This document shows, in pieces, positions 1-7,037 of a stretch of DNA of 32,538 nt; positions within the stretch are counted from its first letter, which is position 1; each line of letters opens with the position of its first letter. Where the stretch lies: NCBI GenBank assembly GCA_937897645.1, contig CALCNV010000009.1:1-32538 (forward strand), in the 5' to 3' direction. The position numbers were made by a program, and so were the translations under genes. The DNA comes from an uncultured Lysobacteraceae bacterium. GTDB taxonomy: Bacteria; Pseudomonadota; Gammaproteobacteria; Xanthomonadales; Xanthomonadaceae. The notes below the pieces were generated by a model, which had not been told where the DNA came from, did not search any database, and saw only the letters and a list, made by a program, of their open reading frames with translations.

Positions 1-277
1 GCAGCTCGTGCTCCGTGCCCGCGTTCAACACGATGTCGTTGATGGTCACGTACATCGCGTGCTCCACCAACGGCGACTTGATCTTGTAGGTGCTGCCGAT
101 CAGCACTTCCGGGCGCTCGATGCGCTCGTGCATGTGGATGATGTCGGCCACCGGCAATTCCGCCTCGGCCTTGGCCCGGCTGATCGATTCACCCTGGACC
201 ACCGCGGCTTCGCGTGCCTTGTCTTCCGGCGTGAGGACGGTGTAGCCCTTGATTTTCTTGTCGATCTTGACGGACAT
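1..277 (-). CDS. nrdJb: NrdJb-like small component of split class II ribonucleotide reductase (partial, 5' end only)
   Basis: The first 92 residues are present and the gene runs off the left edge. The protein begins MSVKIDKKIKGYTVLTPEDK and contains IERPEVLIGSTYKIKSPLVE. I recognise this as the start of the TSCPD-type partner that accompanies adenosylcobalamin-dependent ribonucleotide reductase in Pseudomonas and Xanthomonas. In Pseudomonas aeruginosa the enzyme is split into NrdJa (catalytic) and NrdJb, both needed for activity. The start is the ATG at 277, with an AGGA about nine bases upstream. It lies on the same strand as nrdJa (1247-3403), with a histone-like gene between them. The family assignment rests on remembered similarity, and the diagnostic C-terminal cysteines are outside the window. 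Confidence 0.65.
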   Translation of the reverse strand, partial: MSVKIDKKIKGYTVLTPEDKAREAAVVQGESISRAKAEAELPVADIIHMHERIERPEVLIGSTYKIKSPLVEHAMYVTINDIVLNAGTEHEL

Positions 278-362
278 GGAGCGGGTTCCTGAGTGTTCTG
301 GTGTGTGGTGGAGGCTTGGTCGGTGGTTCGGCAGGGCGCTGAAGTGGCGGCCCTCACCCCAA

Positions 363-385
363 CCCCTCTCCCGGTGGGAGAGGGG
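363..385. repeat. Palindrome CCCCTCTCCC-ggt-GGGAGAGGGG, possible terminator of the histone-like gene
   Basis: A perfect 10-bp stem with a 3-base loop, 12 bases beyond the stop codon of the histone-like gene on the minus strand. It is followed on that strand by TTGGGGTGAGGG. The same palindrome-plus-tail arrangement recurs near 1100 and 22981, so it is a dispersed intergenic repeat that may also act as a terminator. There is no T-run. Confidence 0.6.
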
Positions 386-397
386 CTATAGAGCGGC

Positions 398-997
398 TTA
401 CTTTTTCTTGGCTTTCTTTGCGGCTTTCTTCGCAGGTGCTTTCTTAGCGACTTTCTTGGCCGGAGCCTTCTTCGCTACTTTCTTGGCGGCCTTCTTGGGG
501 GCTGCCTTCTTGGCTACTTTCTTCGCGGCCTTCTTGGGCGCGGCCTTCTTCACCGTCTTCTTCACGGCTTTCTTCGGCGCGGCCTTCTTGGCGGCTTTCT
601 TTGCGGTCTTCTTTGCTGCTGGCTTCTTGGCGACGGCCTTCTTGGCCGCGGCCTTCTTCGCCGGCTTCTTCTTGGCGGGCTTCTTGCCGGTGATCTTGCT
701 GGTCAACGCGGCGGCTTCGGCCTTGGCGTTGGCACTGACGGCGCTCAACGACTTCTTGGCCTTGTCGGTGGTCTTCTTCACCGCGGTGGTCGCCTTCTTG
801 GTGCGCTTGGCCACGGCCTTCTTGACCTTGGCGTAGTCGGCTTTCACCGTCTTCTGCGCTTTCTTGGCGGCTTTCTTCGCCTTGGCCACCGTGCTGCTGG
901 CGGTGCTGGCGACGGCCTCGCCGAGTTCGACGGCTTTGTCTTTCACGCTTTCGGCGGCACCTGCAATCGTCGCCGTCACTCCGTTTCCATTGCTCAT
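398..997 (-). CDS. Histone H1-like lysine/alanine-rich DNA-binding protein
   Basis: This 199-residue protein begins MSNGNGVTATIAGAAE and has a start decided by a strong AGGAGGG about six bases upstream of the ATG at 997. Residues 1 to about 45 are mildly acidic and amphipathic (AESVKDKAVELGEAV). The rest is increasingly basic. From about residue 105 to the end it is almost only Lys, Ala, Pro and Val in degenerate units such as KKAAPKKAAKKVA, ending AKKAKKK. Such tails occur in bacterial H1-like proteins (Bordetella BpH1, Hc1/Hc2, AlgP), which bind DNA non-specifically and compact the nucleoid. The unusual point is its position between the two halves of a split ribonucleotide reductase. The repetitive coding DNA is prone to length change between strains. 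The class is clear; the precise role is inferred. Confidence 0.85.
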   Translation of the reverse strand: MSNGNGVTATIAGAAESVKDKAVELGEAVASTASSTVAKAKKAAKKAQKTVKADYAKVKKAVAKRTKKATTAVKKTTDKAKKSLSAVSANAKAEAAALTSKITGKKPAKKKPAKKAAAKKAVAKKPAAKKTAKKAAKKAAPKKAVKKTVKKAAPKKAAKKVAKKAAPKKAAKKVAKKAPAKKVAKKAPAKKAAKKAKKK

Positions 998-1098
998 GTA
1001 GATGCCCTCCTGGGGCCGTGGGTTAGGTACGAGGGCGATGCTATACCGGTTGCTGGGGTGTGTGGAGTGAATGCGTGAATGGTGTGCGGTGCTTCTGC

Positions 1099-1232
1099 CC
1101 CTTCCCCCGCTTGCGGGGGAAGGTTGGGATGGGGGTACGGATCGCGCGATGCAGTGACTTGCGATTAGATTTGCGCGAGCGTCTGCCCCCATCTGCCCTT
1201 TGGGCATCTTCCCCCGCGAGCGGGGGAAGGGC
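1099..1232. repeat. Pair of head-to-head palindromes between nrdJa and the histone-like gene
   Basis: Two near-identical hairpins, CCTTCCCCCGC-tt-GCGGGGGAAGG at 1100-1123 and CTTCCCCCGC-ga-GCGGGGGAAG at 1208-1229, flank an inner inverted pair (GATGGGGG facing CCCCCATC). The whole is a composite inverted repeat in the 249-bp gap between two genes on the same strand. It resembles the layouts at 8294-8408 and 16380-16880. No gene lies here. Confidence 0.75.
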
Positions 1233-1246
1233 TTGTTTTCCAAAGC

Positions 1247-3403
1247 TTAGAACTTGCCGTAATACCCTTCTTTCAGGGCATCGAACAGGTTGGCGGCGGT
1301 GTGCATTTCGCCGTCGTATTCAATCTGCTCGTTGCCCTTGACCTCGACCGTGCTGCCGTCTTCCAGCTCGAAGCGGTAGGTGGTGTTCTCAAGATCCGCT
1401 TCCTTCACCAGCACGCCCTGGAAGGCGGCGGGGTTGAAGCGGAACGTGGTGCAGCCCTTCAGGCCCTGCTCGTGCGCGTAGCGGTAGATGTCCTTGAACT
1501 GCTCGTACGGGTAGTCGGTGGGCACGTTGGCGGTCTTGGAGATGGAGCTGTCCACCCACTTCTGCGCCGCGGCCTGCACGTCCACGTGTTCCTTGGGGTT
1601 GATGTCGTCGGCGCTGATGAAATAGTCCGGCAGCTTGGCGGAGGCGTCTTCCGAGAACGGCATCGCGGCCTGGTTGACCAGGTGGCGGTAGGCCAGCAGC
1701 TCGTAGGAAAACACGTCGACCTTTTCCTTCGACTTCTTGCCTTCGCGGATGATGTTGCGGCTGTAATGGTGCGCGAACGAGGGCTCGATGCCGTTGCTGG
1801 CGTTGTTGGCCAGGGACAGGCTGATGGTGCCGGTGGGCGCGATGGAGCTGTGGTGGGTGAAGCGGCTGCCTACTTCGGCCAGTTCATCGACGAGGTCCGG
1901 GGCCACGCTGGCGATGCGCTGCATGTAGCGGCTGTACTTGGCGTGCAGCACCTTGCCTTCGATTTCCTGGCCGATGCGCCAGCCGTCCTTCGCCATTTCC
2001 GGGCGCTGGCGCAGCATGGCGGCGGTCACTTCGAAGCGCTCTTCCATGATCGGCGCGGCGCCTTTCTCTTTCGCCAGCGCCAGACCCATTTCCCAGCCGG
2101 CCACGGCCATGTCGCGGGCGATGGACTCGGTGAAGGCGCAGGATTCGGGGCTGCCGTACTTCATCTTCAACATGGTCAGGGTGGAACCCAGGCCCAGGAA
2201 GCCCATGCCGTGGCGGCGCTTGCGCATGATCTCGTCACGCTGCTGCTGCAGGGGCAGGCCGTTCACTTCCACCACGTTGTCGAGCATGCGGGTGAACACG
2301 CGCACGACTTCCTTGTATTCCTCCCAGTCGAAGCCCGCCTGGTCGGTGAAGGGGTCGCGCACGAAGGTGGTCAGGTTGACCGAGCCCAGCAGGCAGGCGC
2401 CGTACGGCGGCAGCGGCTGCTCGCCGCAGGGGTTGGTGGCGCGGATGTTTTCGCACCACCAGTTGTTGTTCATCTCGTTGACGCGGTCGATCAGGATGAA
2501 ACCCGGCTCGGCGTAGTCATACGTGGACACCATGATCATGTCCCACAGGTGGCGCGCGCGGATGTGGCCGTAGATCTTGCAGGCCACCAGGCCGTCGTCG
2601 CGGCTGACGTAGTTCTTGTGCGTGGGCCAGTCGCGCCAGATGACTTCGGATTCGTCGTCCAGGTTGATTTCGCCCTGTTCCTTGGCGTTGACCGGGAACA
2701 CCATCGGCCAGTCGGCGTCCTTGGCCACGGCGTCCATGAAGCCGTCGGTGATCAACAGCGACAGGTTGAACTGGCGCAGGCGGCCGTCTTCGCGCTTGGC
2801 GCGGATGAAGTCCTTCACATCGGGATGCGAGACGTCGAAGGTGCCCATCTGCGCGCCGCGGCGGCCACCGGCCGAGGACACGGTGAAGCACATCTTGTCG
2901 TAGATATCCATGAACGACATGGGGCCGGAGGTGTACGCGCCGGCGCCGGCGACGAACGCGCCGCGCGGACGCAGGGTGCTGAATTCATAGCCGATGCCGC
3001 AGCCGGCCTTGAGGGTCAGGCCGGCTTCGTGGACCTTGTCCAGGATGCCGTCCATCGAGTCTTCGATGGTGCCGGACACGGTGCAGTTGATGGTGCTGGT
3101 GGCAGGCTTGTGCTGCAGCGCGCCGGCGTTGCTGGTGATGCGGCCGGCGGGAATGGCCCCGCGGCGCAGCGCCCAGGCGAAGCGTTCGCCCCAGTAGGCG
3201 CGCTTCTCGGCGGTGGGTTCGGCATCGGCCAGCGCGCGCGCGACGCGCTGGTAGGTGGCGTCGATGTCTTCGTCGATCGCCTCGCCCTGCTTGGTCTTCA
3301 GGCGGTACTTCTTGTCCCAGATGTCTTGCGAGGCCGGCTGCATGGGAACCAGGGATCCTGCAGCTTCGTCTTGTTTGATCGCCTCGAGGCGCACCGTGCT
3401 CAT
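1247..3403 (-). CDS. nrdJ: Adenosylcobalamin-dependent ribonucleotide reductase, catalytic subunit (class II, NrdJa)
   Basis: This 718-residue enzyme reduces ribonucleotides to deoxyribonucleotides with coenzyme B12 as radical source, so it works with or without oxygen. The ten-stranded barrel signatures are visible. INCTVSGTIEDS carries Cys107. NPCGEQPLPPYG at 324-335 has catalytic Asn324, Cys326 (thiyl site) and Glu328. GACLLGSVNL carries Cys337, the probable disulfide partner of Cys107. APTGTISLSLANNASNGIEP is near residue 550. The protein ends in YYGKF with no C-terminal CxxC, as expected when the reducing tail is on a separate NrdJb. The start ATG at 3403 follows GGGAGAG by about nine bases. 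It reads toward the histone-like gene and nrdJb. NrdR-like boxes lie 230-275 bases upstream. Cys pairing is inferred by alignment to class I enzymes. Confidence 0.95.
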   Translation of the reverse strand: MSTVRLEAIKQDEAAGSLVPMQPASQDIWDKKYRLKTKQGEAIDEDIDATYQRVARALADAEPTAEKRAYWGERFAWALRRGAIPAGRITSNAGALQHKPATSTINCTVSGTIEDSMDGILDKVHEAGLTLKAGCGIGYEFSTLRPRGAFVAGAGAYTSGPMSFMDIYDKMCFTVSSAGGRRGAQMGTFDVSHPDVKDFIRAKREDGRLRQFNLSLLITDGFMDAVAKDADWPMVFPVNAKEQGEINLDDESEVIWRDWPTHKNYVSRDDGLVACKIYGHIRARHLWDMIMVSTYDYAEPGFILIDRVNEMNNNWWCENIRATNPCGEQPLPPYGACLLGSVNLTTFVRDPFTDQAGFDWEEYKEVVRVFTRMLDNVVEVNGLPLQQQRDEIMRKRRHGMGFLGLGSTLTMLKMKYGSPESCAFTESIARDMAVAGWEMGLALAKEKGAAPIMEERFEVTAAMLRQRPEMAKDGWRIGQEIEGKVLHAKYSRYMQRIASVAPDLVDELAEVGSRFTHHSSIAPTGTISLSLANNASNGIEPSFAHHYSRNIIREGKKSKEKVDVFSYELLAYRHLVNQAAMPFSEDASAKLPDYFISADDINPKEHVDVQAAAQKWVDSSISKTANVPTDYPYEQFKDIYRYAHEQGLKGCTTFRFNPAAFQGVLVKEADLENTTYRFELEDGSTVEVKGNEQIEYDGEMHTAANLFDALKEGYYGKF

Positions 3404-3934
3404 TGTGTGTTGCTCTCCCGGTTTGTTGCTTGTCAGTGGTTGTTATGTGCCCGGACGGTCATGCCGCCTGGTGCGTGTGCAGCCCGATGGGCAGGCGCTG
3501 GACGACGACGGGACGCACGCCGGCAAAAAACACGCCACGTGACCGGTCCGGAAGTGTGATCCAGGGCCTGTAAACCCACTGTCATCCTTGTTTTCATGCG
3601 CTTTCCCCAAAACGCCGGATTCCCAAGAAAAACCCTACTGCTTGGGCCTGTTTCGCACAAGACCGCTATATCTAGTGGCTGGTGCGAAGGCTGCAAACTA
3701 CGCCGGCCGAACCGGGCTGTCAACGGAAAAAAGGTCCAATCGCCAACAATCGGCTGACTCGCCCTGTTCATCTTTCGCGGGGAGGCCGGGACGACTTCAT
3801 TGGCGGTTTAAGCGATGCCAAGCACACTGGTCCTGTTCATATAAGTGATGGGTGCGGCGGGTGGGCAGTAGGCCACGCCGGCCTTCCATCGCTTGCCCCC
3901 GGACCTTCCCCCCGTACTCGCCCCAGAGCCACCC
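3404..3934. other. 531-bp divergent intergenic region between nrdJa and the DegP-like gene
   Basis: It holds the NrdR-like boxes (3632-3678) and, on the minus strand, about 230 bases of leader before nrdJa. I looked for a cobalamin riboswitch in that leader: an ACCACTGAC stretch is near the B12 box core, but the conserved upstream core elements are missing. On the plus strand, TATAAG at 3840-3845 could be a -10 element for the protease gene, but no good -35 is seen. No convincing ORF is present. Confidence 0.5.
3632..3678 (-). promoter_or_regulatory. Two NrdR-box-like operators spaced 31 bp
   Basis: Read on the minus strand, box 1 is CCACTAGATATAGCGG (3663-3678). It matches 12 of 16 positions of the NrdR consensus ACACTATATATAGTGT. 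Box 2, GCCCAAGCAGTAGGGT (3632-3647), is degenerate at 8 of 16 but keeps CxCxA and TAGxGT. The starts are 31 bp apart, three helical turns, the spacing usual for paired NrdR sites. TTGCAG upstream of box 1 could be a -35 element, with the -10 inside box 1. NrdR is the universal ATP/dATP-sensing repressor of ribonucleotide reductase genes, so repression of nrdJa is the natural reading. Confidence 0.55.
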
Positions 3935-5377
3935 ATGCGCCCGCTCCCGACCCTGCTTGCCCTGACCGTTGCCGCCGCCTTCGGTGGCTTTGCCGCCACC
4001 GGCCTGCGGGCCGTGTTCGATACGCCCGCCGAAGCGGCACCCGCCGGTGCCGCTGCCCCGACCCTGGTGCCGGCGCTGGGGGCGCTGCCGGTGGCCGTGG
4101 ACGGCCAGACGCTGCCCTCGCTGGCGCCGATGCTGCAGAAAGTCATGCCGGCCGTGGTGAGCGTCAACACCAAGCAGGTGGTGCGCGTGCGCAGCCCGTT
4201 CGCGGACGACCCGTTCTTCCGCCGCATGTTCCCGCAGATCCCCAAGGAAAAGATCAACCAGTCGCTGGGCTCGGGGGTGATCATCGACGCCGCCAAGGGC
4301 TACGTGCTGACCAACCACCACGTGATCGAGAACGCCGACGACGTGTCGGTGACCCTGGCCGACGGGCGCACGCTGAAGGCCGAGTTCCTGGGCTCGGACG
4401 CAGACACCGATGTGGCCCTGATCCGTATTCCCGCCGACAAGTTGTCGGCGATCCCGCTGGCCGACAGCGGCGCCTTGAACGTGGGTGATTTCGTGGTGGC
4501 CATCGGCAACCCGTTCGGCCTGAGCCAGACGGTGACTTCGGGCATCGTCTCGGCGGTGGGCCGCAGCGGCATCCGCGGGCTGGGCCTGCAGAACTTCATC
4601 CAGACCGACGCCTCGATCAACCCCGGCAATTCCGGCGGCGCGCTGGTCAACCTGCAGGGCCAGCTGGTCGGCATCAACACCGCCAGCCTCAACCCGCAGG
4701 GCAGCATGGCCGGCAACATCGGCCTGGGCCTGGCCATTCCTTCGAACCTGGCGCGCGACGTGGTGGACCAGTTGCTGAAGAACGACGGCGTGGTGATCCG
4801 CGGCACCCTGGGCCTGGAATCGCAGACCCTGACCCCGGAACTGGCCAGCGGCCTGGGCCTGCCCGACATGCGCGGCGCCGTGGTGACGCGGATCTATGCG
4901 GGTTCCGGCGCGGCCGCGGCCGGGCTGAAAACGGGCGACGTGATCGTGGCCGCCAACGGCCAGCGCATCGACAGCGCCGACGCCCTGCACAACTACGAAG
5001 GCCTGCAGCCGGTCGGCAGCACGCTGGCGCTGGACGTGCGCCGCGACGGCAAGGCCATGACCGTGCGCGCGGCGTTGAAGGAACAGGCCAGGTCGGTGGC
5101 CGGCGCGGCGCTGGATGCGCGCCTGGCCGGCGCCACCTTCGCCGAATTGCCGGAGGCACTGCGCAGTTCGGGCCTGGACGGCGTGCTGGTGAAGGACGTG
5201 GCGCGCGGCAGCCGTGCGGCGCAGAATCGGTTGCAACCCGGCGACGTGGTGCTGGAAGCGACCACCGGCAAGTTCGACGACCTGGCCGGTTTCCAGGCCA
5301 GCTTCGCCAGCAAGCCCGAGGTGCTGGTGCTGCAGGTCATGCGCGGCAACGCGCGCGGCAACCTGCAGGTGCAGTGA
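3935..5377 (+). CDS. Periplasmic serine endoprotease of the DegP/DegQ/MucD (HtrA) family
   Basis: A 480-residue protein. Residues 1 to about 27 form a signal peptide or anchor (LPTLLALTVAAAFGGFAATG). A trypsin-like domain follows with His129 in TNHHVI, Asp159 in DTDVALIRI and Ser233 in NPGNSGGAL, so the catalytic triad is complete. A first PDZ domain lies at about 292-375 (GAVVTRIYAGSGAAAAGLKT) and a second at about 395-475 (GVLVKDVARGSRAA). Two PDZ domains place it with DegP/DegQ/MucD, not DegS. It degrades or refolds misfolded envelope proteins. I use the ATG at 3935 because the 14 residues added by an upstream ATG at 3893 (PPDLPPVLAPEPP) are proline-rich and would precede the signal peptide. 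No clear ribosome binding site decides it. The gene is monocistronic. Confidence 0.93.
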   Translation: MRPLPTLLALTVAAAFGGFAATGLRAVFDTPAEAAPAGAAAPTLVPALGALPVAVDGQTLPSLAPMLQKVMPAVVSVNTKQVVRVRSPFADDPFFRRMFPQIPKEKINQSLGSGVIIDAAKGYVLTNHHVIENADDVSVTLADGRTLKAEFLGSDADTDVALIRIPADKLSAIPLADSGALNVGDFVVAIGNPFGLSQTVTSGIVSAVGRSGIRGLGLQNFIQTDASINPGNSGGALVNLQGQLVGINTASLNPQGSMAGNIGLGLAIPSNLARDVVDQLLKNDGVVIRGTLGLESQTLTPELASGLGLPDMRGAVVTRIYAGSGAAAAGLKTGDVIVAANGQRIDSADALHNYEGLQPVGSTLALDVRRDGKAMTVRAALKEQARSVAGAALDARLAGATFAELPEALRSSGLDGVLVKDVARGSRAAQNRLQPGDVVLEATTGKFDDLAGFQASFASKPEVLVLQVMRGNARGNLQVQ

Positions 5378-5414
5378 GCGGCGCGGGCAATCGTGCAGCG
5401 TCGTTCGCACACTG

Positions 5415-5443
5415 ACGGGCTCTTAATGACGACCTGTTATAGA
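5415..5443 (+). promoter_or_regulatory. Possible extended -10 promoter for the yqjD-like operon
   Basis: TGTTATAGA at 5435-5443 fits an extended -10 (TGn followed by TATAGA), 48 bases before the start of the DUF883-like gene. A -35 is poorly conserved (CTGACG at 5412-5417 is too far). An extended -10 with a weak -35 is common for stationary-phase promoters, which would suit this family, but this is inference. Confidence 0.3.
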
Positions 5444-5491
5444 TAGCGCTCTGAAAAGGCGCGTCCTGCCTTTCCCACGAAGGAGATGACG

Positions 5492-5863
5492 ATGAACACC
5501 CCGACTGCTACCGATGCCGTGAAGAGCAATTTGAGCGAAGCCGGTTCGCACCTGAAGTCCGCCGCCAGCGCGGCCGGCGAAGCACTCAAGGGCGCTGCCG
5601 GTTCCGCCGGCGACGAATTGAAACTGGGCAAGGCCAACGTCACCGCCGAGCTGGCCGACAGCGCGCTGTCTGGGCTGGCCGCGGCCGAACACGGCGGTGC
5701 CGCCGCCAAGGAACAGGTGGATGCGCTGATGGACAAGGGCCGCGACCTGATCGACAGCGCCGCCGACCTGATCCGCGAACGTCCGCTGGCGTCGTTCGGC
5801 GTGGCCTTCGCCGCGGGCTGGATCATCGCCAAGCTGGCGCGCAGTGGCGGCGGCGACAAGTAA
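5492..5863 (+). CDS. DUF883 / YqjD-ElaB-like small membrane-anchored protein
   Basis: A 123-residue protein. The first ~90 residues are a long Ala/Glu/Lys-rich amphipathic helix (SEAGSHLKSAASAAGEALKG). A conserved RERPLASFGVAFAAGW marks the start of a single C-terminal membrane segment (about 98-117), followed by a short GGGDK tail. This architecture is that of E. coli YqjD/ElaB, which are tail-anchored, stationary-phase induced and reported to bind ribosomes. The start is the ATG at 5492, six bases after AGGAG. The ATG at 5486 overlaps that Shine-Dalgarno sequence and cannot use it. The two following genes complete a YqjD-YqjE-YqjK-like set in the same order as in E. coli. Confidence 0.85.
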   Translation: MNTPTATDAVKSNLSEAGSHLKSAASAAGEALKGAAGSAGDELKLGKANVTAELADSALSGLAAAEHGGAAAKEQVDALMDKGRDLIDSAADLIRERPLASFGVAFAAGWIIAKLARSGGGDK

Positions 5864-5872
5864 GCCGCCCGC

Positions 5873-6442
5873 GTGAGTGAACCCCGCGACCGCGGCGAGC
5901 ATGCTGGCGACGGCAGCGCTGGCGACGGCAGTGCAGCGCCCGACCTGGGCGAAGCGATCCGCGAGGTCGGTGCCGCCGCGCGCGCCGGGCTGAGCGAAGC
6001 CGGCAACGCGGCGAAAGCCTTCCGCACGCTGGTGGCGGCCGATGTGTCGCTGGCGCGTAGCGCGTTCGGCCGGGCGATGGCGCTGACCGGGGTGGCGATC
6101 GTGTTCGGCGCCTCGTGCTGGTTGTTGTTGATGGCTGCGCTGATCGTGTTCCTGAGTCGCCAGCTGGGTTTGCCGCTGGGTGCTGCGCTGCTGATCGGCG
6201 CACTGCTGAGCGGCGCCGTGACGGTGTGGGCGGCGTGGCAAGCGGACCGTTACTTCGACCACACCCGCATGCAGGCCACGCGCCGCCAGCTGGCGCGCCT
6301 GGGCATCGGCGAACTGGCGGACTTCACCCCGGATCCCGGTTCGCCGGAGTCCACCCGCGAACGCACCGAGAACGCGCCGCCCAGCGATTCCGACGGCAAG
6401 CCACCACACGGCGACGTGGGCGTGCGGGTGACGCCGCCATGA
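5873..6442 (+). CDS. YqjE-like protein, phage holin superfamily (Phage_holin_3_6)
   Basis: A 189-residue protein starting at GTG 5873, nine bases after the previous stop codon. After an acidic linker (GEAIREVGAAARAGLSEAG) there are two closely spaced membrane helices, about residues 66-88 (LTGVAIVFGASCWLLLMAAL) and 95-118 (PLGAALLIGALLSGAVTVWA). An arginine-rich cytoplasmic segment and a long polar tail follow. This is the layout of YqjE, whose family shares the holin fold but is chromosomal and not lytic. The tail of about 70 residues is longer than in E. coli YqjE. Its stop overlaps the next start by four bases (ATGA), so translation is probably coupled. Confidence 0.75.
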   Translation: MSEPRDRGEHAGDGSAGDGSAAPDLGEAIREVGAAARAGLSEAGNAAKAFRTLVAADVSLARSAFGRAMALTGVAIVFGASCWLLLMAALIVFLSRQLGLPLGAALLIGALLSGAVTVWAAWQADRYFDHTRMQATRRQLARLGIGELADFTPDPGSPESTRERTENAPPSDSDGKPPHGDVGVRVTPP

Positions 6443-6861
6443 AAGAGCCGAACCAGAACGTCACCTTCGAACAATTGATCGCCAAGGTGAAGCGCGCCGA
6501 GGACGTGTTGGAAGCGCGCGAGCGCGGCGTGGCCACCAGCTACCAGCACCTCAGGCAGGTCTGGCGCCAAGGCTGGACGCCGCTGCGCATCATCAGCGCG
6601 GGCCTGGTGGCCGGCTTCGTGTCCGGTCGCGCCGAACCGCTGCGCGCGCTGAGTGGCGCACGCATGCTGCAGATGGTCAGCGCGGTGTCGGGCTTGTTCG
6701 CGACGGCGCAGGCGACGGTCGCCGCGCAGCAGGCCGGGGACGCCGCGGACAGCGCGGAGCAGGTCGCTGAAAACGCAGGCGTGGCCACCGCACCCCATAC
6801 GCAACCCGACCCCATCGCGCCGCGCCCTGCCGAGGCCGCGACCGAGATGTCGGAACACTGA
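6439..6861 (+). CDS. YqjK-like protein of the yqjDE operon
   Basis: A 140-residue protein whose ATG overlaps the previous gene's stop. It starts MKEPNQNVTFEQLIAKVKRA. A helical basic region lies at 15-55 and a weakly hydrophobic stretch at about 52-66 (PLRIISAGLVAGFVSGR). The C-terminal third is Ala/Pro-rich and acidic with low complexity. I do not recognise a domain. The position and size are those of yqjK, the third gene of the E. coli set, and assignment rests mostly on that context. Coupled translation suggests it works with the two upstream membrane proteins. Confidence 0.7.
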   Translation: MKEPNQNVTFEQLIAKVKRAEDVLEARERGVATSYQHLRQVWRQGWTPLRIISAGLVAGFVSGRAEPLRALSGARMLQMVSAVSGLFATAQATVAAQQAGDAADSAEQVAENAGVATAPHTQPDPIAPRPAEAATEMSEH

Positions 6862-6872
6862 ACTTCCCACAC

Positions 6873-6975
6873 ACGTGGGAGCGGCGTCCCGCCGCGAGCG
6901 CTTGCTTCTGTTCCAACCATGCCTTCATGCAGTGGCCCGAGTGAGGAGCTCGCGCCGGGACGACGCTCCCACAGG
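6873..6975. repeat. REP pair, GTGG-headed, inverted
   Basis: Two copies of a GTGGGAGCGGCGTCCC-type palindromic unit face each other (left arm about 6875-6900, right arm about 6949-6974). The left continues CGCCGCGAGC and the right, read in reverse, GTCCCGGCGCGAGC. They fill the gap after the yqj-like operon. The head GTGG followed by a palindrome matches the REP family seen elsewhere in this window. Confidence 0.75.
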
Positions 6976-7037
6976 TTTGCTGGCTGTCGTGGTTTCCTGT
7001 TTGTCTCCGTAATCCCTTTCTTGCACGAGCCCGGCCT

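Noticed and set aside
1301..3559. 752-codon open frame antisense to nrdJ
   Set aside because: Long antisense frames are common opposite high-GC genes. The composition (Val/Gly/His/Ala-rich) is shadow-like and nrdJ on the other strand has full catalytic motifs.
3404..3620. Cobalamin riboswitch in the nrdJa leader
   Set aside because: Only a CCACTG-like fragment resembles the B12 box; the conserved core and the multi-helix junction are not recognisable.
5873..6442. Prophage holin, suggesting a phage remnant
   Set aside because: The gene belongs to the YqjE family by operon context (YqjD-, YqjE-, YqjK-like), and no phage genes are nearby.
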